From: a virus
Length of the DNA: 57,251 nucleotides
Reading direction: 5' to 3' (one strand)
Virus record (IMG/VR): IMGVR_UViG_3300046468_000977
Location: 1 to 57,251 of that record
Shown: one piece after another, positions 16,178-22,299 of the stretch
Layout of the letters: each line of letters starts with the position of its first letter
Position numbering within the stretch: position 1 is the first letter of the stretch
Made by a program: the position numbers and the translations under genes
The notes under the pieces: model-generated
What the model was told of the DNA's origin: nothing
The model's input: only the letters and a program-made list of their open reading frames with translations
Database searches by the model: none

Positions 16178-16223
16178 TGAAATAAATGAATATTTGTCTT
16201 CCAATTAATCCCCATTTATTTCA
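16178..16223. repeat. 11-bp perfect inverted repeat
   Basis: tgaaataaatg (16178-16188) and catttatttca (16213-16223) are perfect reverse complements 24 bases apart, followed by tgttctttttatc. It could be an operator, a replication element or a weak A/T terminator. Confidence 0.6.
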
Positions 16224-16274
16224 TGTTCTTTTTATCGCCAAACGGCGTCAGTTGAGTTTCTAACCGGCTGAATT

Positions 16275-16286
16275 TGTTCTTTGAAA
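16275..16286 (+). promoter_or_regulatory. boxA-like antitermination site in the early leader
   Basis: tgttctttgaaa closely resembles rRNA-leader boxA sequences (host NusB/S10 antitermination). It lies in the leader ~80 bases before the first early gene, where phages often place nut-like sites. This is sequence resemblance only. Confidence 0.4.
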
Positions 16287-16302
16287 TCTTAAAAAGGAAA
16301 TC

Positions 16303-16366
16303 GCGCCTCGTGACAGGGGGCGCTGATAGCTGCAAACCTTTGACCATTGAGCGAAGGTTTTCAGCT
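16303..16366 (+). promoter_or_regulatory. Two tandem hairpins ending at the first early start codon
   Basis: First hairpin: gcgcc (16303-16307) with ggcgc (16319-16323). Second: 16328-16340 with 16354-16366, 12 of 13 paired (agctgcaaacctt against aaggttttcagct), ending one base before the ATG at 16367. The start codon therefore sits at the base of a stable stem, a layout used for translational control. Confidence 0.5.
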
Positions 16367-16750
16367 ATGAAAATAATACAGCAAAGAAAGTTAGTTGAAA
16401 TTAAAACCTATTCGCACGAATTCAGTTGCAACGATTGTGAAGGGGCGGGTTACTCCTTCCAGCTTGATACGGAAAAGAAACCAACTCTGAAATCACCAGA
16501 AGCCAAAGAAAATTATCAGGGCTGCCTTACAGGTGAATTTGATGTGAGAGATTTAGGAATTCAAACCCACATAAATCGCTACCGTGAGCCCGCGATAGGG
16601 CAATGCGATTGCGGGGCGAAGTTAGAGCTTCGCGATCCCTTAGATAATTACTGTAAGTGCGGCCAAGTCTTTAATTTGAGCGGGCAACGTGTCACGCCGT
16701 CAAATTATTGTGACGATCTAGGAAACCCTTTATCTGACTACGATTATTAA
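16367..16750 (+). CDS. Zinc-ribbon protein, first gene of the early operon
   Basis: 127 residues. Cys motifs SCNDC near residue 20 and CDCG plus CKCG near residues 84-103 suggest two zinc-binding sites, the second as a closely spaced four-Cys ribbon. The ATG at 16367 is chosen because the upstream in-frame sequence overlaps the structured leader. An early zinc-binding protein could act on host transcription or DNA, but no family is recognised. Confidence 0.6.
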   Translation: MKIIQQRKLVEIKTYSHEFSCNDCEGAGYSFQLDTEKKPTLKSPEAKENYQGCLTGEFDVRDLGIQTHINRYREPAIGQCDCGAKLELRDPLDNYCKCGQVFNLSGQRVTPSNYCDDLGNPLSDYDY

Positions 16751-16774
16751 ACCAAACCAAACCAAACCAAACCC
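16750..16774 (+). repeat. AAACC repeat spacer before a start codon
   Basis: Four AAACC units follow the upstream stop codon directly (the first unit shares the TAA) and end at the ATG at 16775. No Shine-Dalgarno is present. Confidence 0.85.
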
Positions 16775-17242
16775 ATGAAAAACACAAACGAAGCACAAAG
16801 AATTTTCGACCTCACAGAAAACCTGCCTTTCAAGAGAGACATAGAACCCTTGCACTGGACGAAATACCGAAAAAACTACCGTCATTTCATCCTCTCGACT
16901 ATCGAGGCGGAAGAATTAGCGGAGCGGGGATTGCCTGACACGGACGCGGGGAGAATTGATTACATAATATCCCGCTTGGAATCTGAAACGGGGAAAGAAA
17001 TTTTAGGGCGTCACATAATCCTTATCCCCCTTGATATCATCGAACAATGGTTGAGCGGGTTAGCCTTAAACATTCCTTTTGAATATTGGGAGATCTTAGA
17101 ACTGGCGGAAGCTTGCGGATCTTGTCGCTATGACATGACCGACCGACAGAATGAAAAGATAGTAGATAACTATTTCAATTTCATGGCTAATCAAGTTGCT
17201 CTTATGATTAACCAACATAAATTTTCAACCGTAATTTCTTAA
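16775..17242 (+). CDS. Early protein, unrecognised
   Basis: 155 residues, predicted mostly helical, mildly acidic, with no signal peptide and no motif I recognise. It lies between two AAACC-repeat spacers within the early operon, so it is probably expressed soon after infection. Confidence 0.6.
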   Translation: MKNTNEAQRIFDLTENLPFKRDIEPLHWTKYRKNYRHFILSTIEAEELAERGLPDTDAGRIDYIISRLESETGKEILGRHIILIPLDIIEQWLSGLALNIPFEYWEILELAEACGSCRYDMTDRQNEKIVDNYFNFMANQVALMINQHKFSTVIS

Positions 17243-17265
17243 ACCAAACCAAACCAAACCAAACC
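17241..17265 (+). repeat. AAACC repeat spacer, five units
   Basis: Five AAACC units begin at the TAA of the previous gene and stop one base before the ATG at 17267. It is the same layout as 16750-16774, one unit longer. Confidence 0.85.
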
Positions 17266-17266
17266 A

Positions 17267-17479
17267 ATGAATAAAACAATATCATTCCCTAATTCTTCCG
17301 AAATCTCAAAGGAAGCTGCCCTAATTTTAATTGGCAACGACGAAAAAAGTTGGCGAGATTTCCAACAAACCGAGCTTGCGGAAGCAACCTTATATCAAGC
17401 TCATGAAGTAAACATAATGGCCCTACATAATTACTTAGCCGGTGTTACACAATACTACATTCAAGACATTAATGCATAA
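17267..17479 (+). CDS. Small early protein, unrecognised
   Basis: 70 residues, predicted helical, with no known motif. The start is set by the AAACC spacer directly before it. The stop lies 4 bases ahead of the next gene's ATG. Confidence 0.55.
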   Translation: MNKTISFPNSSEISKEAALILIGNDEKSWRDFQQTELAEATLYQAHEVNIMALHNYLAGVTQYYIQDINA

Positions 17480-17483
17480 AGAA

Positions 17484-17957
17484 ATGAAAACGATAGAATA
17501 TGTAATCCCCTCACGCTTCGCTTGTTATCTAGTAAATGGCGATAGTGATACGCTCGAACCTGACGAATTAGAAGCGATTCAAGAATGGGAAAAAGACAAT
17601 CCCGAAATCGGGCCATGCCTCGATGTTGGTGAATGTTATTTCTCATGGAGCAATGACATGTCATCGTTAGGTGGCACATTCGGATTAGGTGGAGACGTTT
17701 CAGAATTCACATTTCAAGATCTATCGAACGGTTTCGAGGATGAACCATTGCCTGCGGGGCGAACGTGTTACGTGCTATTGGAGTTAGAATATTATGAAGA
17801 CGTTAAAAAGGGGTTCAAGTTTCACTCTATAGAAAGAGCTATGCGGTTTGCCAAGAAACAAGGAAAGCGAAGAGCCAATAAAGACAGACCACAAAGTTCG
17901 AGATACAAGGTTGTCTTGGAGAATGGGGAAGACTTTCATCCTTGGAAAAAGATCTAA
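17484..17957 (+). CDS. Early protein resembling DUF6926-type phage proteins
   Basis: 157 residues. The pattern is YVIPSRFACYLVNGD at the N-terminus, then CLDVGECYFSWSND and GLGGDVSEFTF. This matches a family of small phage and plasmid proteins I recall as DUF6926 (recall, not searched). The C-terminal basic segment is GKRRANK. Function unknown. The ATG at 17484 begins the conserved MKTIEY sequence. A longer in-frame start at 17442 would overlap the upstream gene. Confidence 0.55.
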   Translation: MKTIEYVIPSRFACYLVNGDSDTLEPDELEAIQEWEKDNPEIGPCLDVGECYFSWSNDMSSLGGTFGLGGDVSEFTFQDLSNGFEDEPLPAGRTCYVLLELEYYEDVKKGFKFHSIERAMRFAKKQGKRRANKDRPQSSRYKVVLENGEDFHPWKKI

Positions 17958-17998
17958 AAAAGAATTGAATAAAATAAATCAAGAAGTAAAAAGAATAC

Positions 17999-18223
17999 AT
18001 GAAATTTCAAAAAACAATAGACTTGTGGGCCGATGGCGTGATCGATGCCCTCGAAAAAGGCAATCTTAGATTGCAAAAAGGACAGTGGATTCGATGTGGC
18101 CAATCTGCAAAGTCCCGATTTGTCCAAGTCAAGCAACGCTCAAAAACAATCCACGCCGTTCACCCGAAGGGAGAGGATGGCGTTTCAACCAAGAGGTTCT
18201 CAGACGCCTGTAAATTCTGGTAA
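17999..18223 (+). CDS. Small basic early protein, unrecognised
   Basis: 74 residues, basic, with WADGVIDALEKGN, then QWIRCGQ, and a GEDGVSTKRF end. It is preceded by an A-rich spacer (aagtaaaaagaatac) without a Shine-Dalgarno. It fills the space before the AAACT spacer in the same direction, which supports a real gene. Confidence 0.5.
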   Translation: MKFQKTIDLWADGVIDALEKGNLRLQKGQWIRCGQSAKSRFVQVKQRSKTIHAVHPKGEDGVSTKRFSDACKFW

Positions 18224-18224
18224 A

Positions 18225-18249
18225 AACTAAACTAAACTAAACTAAATAC
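18225..18249 (+). repeat. AAACT repeat spacer before a start codon
   Basis: Four AAACT units, a variant of the AAACC spacers, then aaatac and the ATG at 18250. Confidence 0.75.
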
Positions 18250-18606
18250 ATGAACACGTTCCAAGAATTCAACGACCTTTTGCAAGGTCGAAACAAATCA
18301 TCGAAAAAGATAGCACATAACACCTACGCCATAAGGCAAGGCGATGACATCGCAATCCGGCTGCACTTGACTGACATCATAGTCTTCTCCCCTTGTGGCG
18401 ATACCGTCTACAATACGGGAGGCTGGTATTCAGTGACGACCAAGCAGCGACTTAACCGCTTCGGACCCGTAGGAGTTCACCAAAAAAAGGGGGAATGGTA
18501 TTACTATGATGATACCCCCTTCATCGATGGGGCATCCGTAGGGCGATGGGTAAAAACCCCGCTTGATCTTGGCGGTATGGCCACCATTTCCAAGGTAACA
18601 AACTAA
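18250..18606 (+). CDS. Conserved phage protein (NTYAIRQ...GGWYSVTTK family)
   Basis: 118 residues. AHNTYAIRQGDDIAIRLH, DTVYNTGGWYSVTTKQRLNRF and WYYYDDTPFIDG form a pattern I recognise from many phage and prophage early regions. It is a small beta-rich protein of unknown role. It is preceded by an AAACT spacer and followed 4 bases later by a small gene. Confidence 0.7.
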   Translation: MNTFQEFNDLLQGRNKSSKKIAHNTYAIRQGDDIAIRLHLTDIIVFSPCGDTVYNTGGWYSVTTKQRLNRFGPVGVHQKKGEWYYYDDTPFIDGASVGRWVKTPLDLGGMATISKVTN

Positions 18607-18610
18607 CGCT

Positions 18611-18766
18611 ATGACCTACATCCAAAGAAAAGGAGACGGATATCTTGAGACAGTTGACTCATTCGACAGTCGCAAAGAAGCGAGGGAAGCACTCCAAGAG
18701 TATCGACTCGCGGACCCTTACGCTCTCTATTACATATCTCAAAGACCGTGCAACGATTGGAACTAA
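18611..18766 (+). CDS. Small conserved phage protein (51 residues)
   Basis: Start ATG 18611, stop TAA 18766. The sequence has ETVDSFDSRKEAREALQEY and ADPYALYYISQRPCNDW, a small phage family with a conserved KEA helix, aromatic strand and C-terminal SxRPCxxW motif. I recognise the shape but not a function. It follows the previous gene by 4 bases and precedes the next by 4. Confidence 0.7.
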   Translation: MTYIQRKGDGYLETVDSFDSRKEAREALQEYRLADPYALYYISQRPCNDWN

Positions 18767-18770
18767 TACA

Positions 18771-18983
18771 ATGAAAATTAAATTTACACACAAGAAAAAC
18801 GGGAAGACTAAAAGCGCCGTGATCACGCAAGAGAAATACTTCTCCTATCTTGCGAGCTTACACCAAGGCTTAGGAATTCCGATGGTGCGTCTCATATCCG
18901 ATAAAGCGCGGGTAACGGAAGGTGAGGTTGTGAGATACGCTAACCACAAAGAAACTATTATTTTTGAAAAGGTGACGTCATGA
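18771..18983 (+). CDS. Small basic early protein, unrecognised
   Basis: 70 residues from the ATG at 18771, four bases after the previous stop. The N-terminus is Lys-rich (MKIKFTHKKNGKTK), followed by a helix (EKYFSYLASLHQGLGI). It overlaps the next gene by 4 bases (ATGA). A longer in-frame start would overlap the 51-residue gene entirely, so this one is preferred. Confidence 0.55.
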   Translation: MKIKFTHKKNGKTKSAVITQEKYFSYLASLHQGLGIPMVRLISDKARVTEGEVVRYANHKETIIFEKVTS

Positions 18984-19330
18984 ACACAAAGAAATTACTT
19001 GAAGCCCTCCTTCACTCTTACATTGAGACTCACGACCTTGAACATATCTACAACGGCGACGGCACTCTGTTGACTACACTTGATGAAGCTACAAGGTTCA
19101 TTGATGGGTTAAAAAAGGACGTTGAACCATACCAAATGAAGATTAAAAATTACATAGTTGTAATGGAGGAGACAAACCGCTTGCAGTTTGAAGTTGAAGC
19201 CTCTTCGGAGGATGAGGCTATCGACTTAGTTGAGACTGGAGAGGCGGGAGATCCGAACGATCAAAGGTCGATGGAGTTTAACTGTCTTGCTGTAAAAGAA
19301 AGAAAGAAAGAAAGGAACCTTGAACCATGA
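18980..19330 (+). CDS. Early protein, unrecognised
   Basis: 116 residues. The C-terminal half has YIVVMEETNRLQFEVEASSEDEAIDLVETG, a strand-helix pattern seen in small phage proteins often annotated only as DpdK-like or hypothetical. I do not assign a family. It is overlapped by ATGA at both ends. Confidence 0.55.
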   Translation: MNTKKLLEALLHSYIETHDLEHIYNGDGTLLTTLDEATRFIDGLKKDVEPYQMKIKNYIVVMEETNRLQFEVEASSEDEAIDLVETGEAGDPNDQRSMEFNCLAVKERKKERNLEP

Positions 19331-19875
19331 ATCTTAAAACCTGCACTGGCTGCGATGAAGAGTTGCCACCGGACTCATTCAACAAAGACGCCGAAAAAAA
19401 GGATGGGCTTCAAACCCAATGCCGCCCTTGCAAACGCAAGGCCCAGCGGAAGGACTACCATAAAAAGAAGGATGTCTACGCTGACCGAAGGAGAGCCGCC
19501 TACAAGAAGGCACCCGAAAAGAAGAGCGCACACGAGGCCGTCAGGCGAGCGATCAAGAAAGGTGTTCTTACTAGACCTACCTCTTGCACCCAATGCGGGA
19601 ATTCTAAGATGAGGATCGAAGCACACCACCACCTTGGCTACGCTAGGGAGCATCAGCTAGACGTTGTATTCCTATGCACCTCCTGCCATAGAGCGAGTGA
19701 AGATCCCATCATTCCAATTAGGAAAGATCTTGAATGGGACATGATAGACATCATCCACACATTTTTGATTGAACAAGCGGGCAAGTTTCATAACCACATT
19801 GAATCATTCGATTCGCACGTAACCTCCCAACAGATCACGGATACCCTGTGGGAAATGATGGAAGATAGACTATGA
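19327..19875 (+). CDS. HNH endonuclease-like protein with N-terminal zinc ribbon
   Basis: 182 residues. An N-terminal zinc ribbon (C6-x2-C9 with C32-x2-C35) in a KTCTGCxxELPPDSF context is typical of phage endonuclease VII/HNH relatives. A basic linker follows, then an HNH-like site: C87-x2-C90, H100-H101-H102, C117-x2-C120-H121. It could be a homing endonuclease, a packaging-related HNH or a DNA-binding protein, and its place in the early operon does not settle which. Confidence 0.65.
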   Translation: MNLKTCTGCDEELPPDSFNKDAEKKDGLQTQCRPCKRKAQRKDYHKKKDVYADRRRAAYKKAPEKKSAHEAVRRAIKKGVLTRPTSCTQCGNSKMRIEAHHHLGYAREHQLDVVFLCTSCHRASEDPIIPIRKDLEWDMIDIIHTFLIEQAGKFHNHIESFDSHVTSQQITDTLWEMMEDRL

Positions 19876-19942
19876 ACCCTGACCCCTGCACCTTGAACCC
19901 TGATACAGGGTGCAGCAATCAGGAATCAGCCTGAGTTAAAAC
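19876..19942 (+). promoter_or_regulatory. Intergenic hairpin with TTGAACC words
   Basis: The gap contains ttgaaccctg twice (once partly) and an inner hairpin ccctg-ata-caggg, with outer ctgca/tgcag arms. No T-run follows, so it is probably not a terminator. Confidence 0.4.
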
Positions 19943-20158
19943 ATGAAAGAACAAATGAAACTATTAAGCCATAAAGGAATAGACCTCCATGATTACTTCG
20001 CTGCCCAAGCTTTGAGTATGCGCCACATGAGAACTGTTCCGGTGGATCAGCAAGCACGAAAGGCGAATGACATCGCCGACTACATGGTCGCCGAGAAAGA
20101 ATACCGTTTTGCAAAGCGGATCAGGAAACAACTACCAACCAACAAAATAAACAAATGA
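19943..20158 (+). CDS. Small conserved phage protein (DYFAAQAL motif)
   Basis: 71 residues. GIDLHDYFAAQAL followed by a helix (KANDIADYMVAEKE) is a pattern common to short phage proteins of unknown function, where it often reads DYFAAKAL. It overlaps the next gene by 4 bases. Confidence 0.7.
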   Translation: MKEQMKLLSHKGIDLHDYFAAQALSMRHMRTVPVDQQARKANDIADYMVAEKEYRFAKRIRKQLPTNKINK

Positions 20159-20541
20159 AAAAACAAAGAAGAAAACGTCACGCCTATGGACACGATAGCT
20201 CTCTGACTGCAGTCATGTCAGACAAGCCTCAATACTTCTCGTTCCCGAGCAAGTATCACCGTGATCGATGGGTGCAGAAGGATGATGTCAATCGCTCATC
20301 TGTCTCTTCGCTCGACAGTAGTCTAGTGAAGGCTCTCAGAACCGGAAGAGTGCAGGAAGTGAGTGCGAAATCAGCCGTGTCTCGTATTGATGACATCATC
20401 GAGAACCTCAATGCTGACCTCAAATATTTGAAGAAGCAGGAGACCATACTTCAACATGAGTTGGAGGAGTGCGAGAAGGAGACGAATCGGATTTGGAAAA
20501 TTATCCACTCGCTTGAAGCTCAACTCGAACACGTATCATAA
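20155..20541 (+). CDS. Coiled-coil early protein, unrecognised
   Basis: 128 residues. The N-terminus is basic (KKQRRKRH). From ~85 to the end there is a predicted coiled coil (DIIENLNADLKYLKKQ onward). It overlaps the next gene by one base (TAATG). It may be part of a multimeric complex, but no family is recognised. Confidence 0.55.
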   Translation: MKKQRRKRHAYGHDSSLTAVMSDKPQYFSFPSKYHRDRWVQKDDVNRSSVSSLDSSLVKALRTGRVQEVSAKSAVSRIDDIIENLNADLKYLKKQETILQHELEECEKETNRIWKIIHSLEAQLEHVS

Positions 20542-20858
20542 TGATCACGCTCATCGTAGTGTCCCCGCTTATCGCGGGGGCGCTCGTCCTCTTCCTCTTC
20601 CGATCTGGATCGTCATTTGATGGTGACCTAAGTCGGTATGCAAATTACATTCGGAGGCTTACGATCATCGAAGAGATCGCCGCCGATGCGGTAGCCGCTG
20701 ATCTATCACCGTGGAAGCAGACCTGTTACGTCGATGATCAAGTGATGAAGCGATTCAATCTCTGGCCTGTGAACCAGATCGATGGGGATTACCTACTCCT
20801 CGTTGACTATGCGAGTCAAGTGTTCGAGGAAACCAAACGCTTACGTGGAAAGAATTGA
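20541..20858 (+). CDS. Single-pass membrane protein, early operon
   Basis: 105 residues. One hydrophobic segment at residues 2-18 (ITLIVVSPLIAGALVLFLF) serves as membrane anchor or uncleaved signal. The remaining ~85 residues are charged and would form a cytoplasmic or periplasmic domain. An early membrane protein could act in superinfection exclusion or host takeover, an inference from topology only. Confidence 0.55.
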   Translation: MITLIVVSPLIAGALVLFLFRSGSSFDGDLSRYANYIRRLTIIEEIAADAVAADLSPWKQTCYVDDQVMKRFNLWPVNQIDGDYLLLVDYASQVFEETKRLRGKN

Positions 20859-20908
20859 CAACCAACCCAGCCCTGATACCTTGGGGCTTCAACTAAATAC
20901 CTAAATAC

Positions 20909-21346
20909 ATGGCAACTAAACTAGAAGTTCCCGTCATACGGGAGATAAAGATAGGCGAGAAAGATTATCTCGCGTCGATGGTCCCTCACCCGAACCTACC
21001 CCCTCGTTTCGTGCTTCGACAGAAGAGGCACAAACATGAGGACTCCGTTGAGATGGCATCGCTTTTGAATGGGATCTCGAAACCCGCCGAGCGTACGGAA
21101 AAGCGTATCCCAAGGGGGCGAACCCTGTCGGCGAAAGAGATCCGCTCCAAGATATCAGAGCAGGACATTCCTGCGGAGACGAAGCTGGTCCTTCAGTCAA
21201 TCGTCGATGACCTGTTCGCCGTCGAGGAAGAGGACATGGGGTTCGGTCAGTTAAAGTATTGCCCACTATGCCATGAGGTATCGCGAGCTGATAAATTCGT
21301 TTCATACAAATGCCCCGAGTGCCACCAAAAATACCCAAACAAATGA
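20909..21346 (+). CDS. Zinc-finger early protein
   Basis: 145 residues. The C-terminus ends in a CPLC-x13-CPEC zinc ribbon. The N-terminal part contains LPPRFVLRQKRHKHED, a basic stretch. Two ctaaatac words precede the ATG. A TTGACA at 20855 with a poor -10 lies upstream, giving weak promoter support. It overlaps the next gene by 4 bases. Confidence 0.55.
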   Translation: MATKLEVPVIREIKIGEKDYLASMVPHPNLPPRFVLRQKRHKHEDSVEMASLLNGISKPAERTEKRIPRGRTLSAKEIRSKISEQDIPAETKLVLQSIVDDLFAVEEEDMGFGQLKYCPLCHEVSRADKFVSYKCPECHQKYPNK

Positions 21347-21651
21347 CACAAGAGATGTTAGACAATCCCACCATGATGCAGGAGTGTATCGTGGTGGATA
21401 CAACCCGCCTCATCAAAGAGGCTGCAAAAGAGTTTAACCTACCACCTCAATGGATCATGTCAGCGATGGCTAAGGCCCCGAAGGGGAGGACTTTCAGGAC
21501 TCGAATCGAGTCGAGCCATGCTCGCCACCGAGTGATTACTGAACTAGCCGACATGGGGTATCCCCGAGATCTCATCGCTCGATCATTTGATCTTGGTCGA
21601 GACTCAATCAACACGATTATCCGTGAATTCAGAAAAAAGAACCATGAATGA
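21343..21651 (+). CDS. Helix-turn-helix protein with a DnaA domain IV-like C-terminus
   Basis: 102 residues from the ATG at 21343. The C-terminal helices (SSHARHRVITELADMGYPRDLIARSFDLGRDSINTII) follow the DnaA domain IV layout: a basic helix with ARH, a short turn, an I/L-x-x-x-F helix, then GRD and a hydrophobic end (compare GRDHTTV in DnaA). It may bind DNA at a phage origin or operator. It is much shorter than DnaA and lacks the AAA+ domain. Confidence 0.45.
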   Translation: MTQEMLDNPTMMQECIVVDTTRLIKEAAKEFNLPPQWIMSAMAKAPKGRTFRTRIESSHARHRVITELADMGYPRDLIARSFDLGRDSINTIIREFRKKNHE

Positions 21652-21838
21652 TATAATTAAACACCTCACCGAGGCAGAACAAGTAAGGGTCCAACTCCTC
21701 CATGATGAGGTGGCTCTTTTAAATCAAAAGATCACTCGCGTGAGCAACCAACGCGACAGTCTGAATCGTGAGATCACGCGCATCGTGAACCTTGAACCCT
21801 TAAACATGAATCCAGATGCTGGTAAGACGACTGACTAA
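21644..21838 (+). CDS. Small coiled-coil protein, unrecognised
   Basis: 64 residues. Heptad-like pattern in ~10-50 (EQVRVQLLHDEVALLNQKI onward). It overlaps the previous gene by 8 bases and the next by 23. Short overlapping early genes of this kind are frequent here. Function unknown. Confidence 0.45.
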   Translation: MNDIIKHLTEAEQVRVQLLHDEVALLNQKITRVSNQRDSLNREITRIVNLEPLNMNPDAGKTTD

Positions 21839-22106
21839 GGGACTCTACGAGGTCCATGATATGTGTCGGTCGCATTACAGGGTGGAGGACATCCATCGCC
21901 TCGGAGCATTCGACATTACCGAACTGATCCCCCTCGGATCTTCACCATCTGATTACAGGTGGGGGATCTGGGAGCAGAGCGAGGGTGAGTGGACCCACAT
22001 CGATGGTAACCCGACTCTCAAAGAGTGCCTTGAAGTAATTGAAACGCTGGCAGCAGCCAGCCAACTAGGAATAGAAGAAGATGAAGATGATAATGAATAT
22101 AATTAA
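21816..22106 (+). CDS. Small early protein, unrecognised
   Basis: 96 residues. A Trp-rich middle (DYRWGIWEQSEGEWTHIDG) and an acidic tail (EEDEDDNEY). A start at 21861 is also possible. Overlaps both neighbours slightly. Confidence 0.5.
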   Translation: MLVRRLTKGLYEVHDMCRSHYRVEDIHRLGAFDITELIPLGSSPSDYRWGIWEQSEGEWTHIDGNPTLKECLEVIETLAAASQLGIEEDEDDNEYN

Positions 22107-22299
22107 TAGAAGAAGAGTGCCACGTTTGAGTGAACACACCCCGCTTCAGCGGATTTTGTTTAATGATCAGGTGAGGCAAAGATTATCCCAGCCGATTAAA
22201 GATGATCCATACACTCTGTGCCTCAACAAGGGGACAGGAGCATGGATGGAGTGGTGTGGAGTAACTTGGATCAGGAAGAGACATGAAGACTCTGTTTGA
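22081..22299 (+). CDS. Small basic early protein, unrecognised
   Basis: 72 residues. It bridges the gap between the previous gene (26-base overlap) and the helicase (17-base overlap). Basic, with Trp/Cys-rich C-terminus (WMEWCGVTWIRKRH). Overlaps on both sides make this less certain, but leaving it out would leave a ~180-base gap. Confidence 0.4.
   Translation: MKMIMNIINRRRVPRLSEHTPLQRILFNDQVRQRLSQPIKDDPYTLCLNKGTGAWMEWCGVTWIRKRHEDSV

Larger units (their letters stand above)
15499..16366. other. 868-base divergent control region without a gene
   Basis: No convincing ORF on either strand. It separates the minus-strand late block from the plus-strand early block. It holds the minus promoter at 15509-15537, a perfect TATAAT at 15866-15871 without a good -35, several TTGAACC/TTGAATC words, a 6-bp hairpin near 16134-16157 (AAAACC/GGTTTT), an 11-bp inverted repeat, a boxA-like site and two hairpins. 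It is a good candidate for early promoters and possibly the origin. Confidence 0.6.

Noticed and set aside
21310-21342. An extended start for the DnaA-like protein
   Set aside because: It would overlap the preceding zinc-finger gene by 37 bases. The ATG at 21343 gives a tight ATGA overlap.
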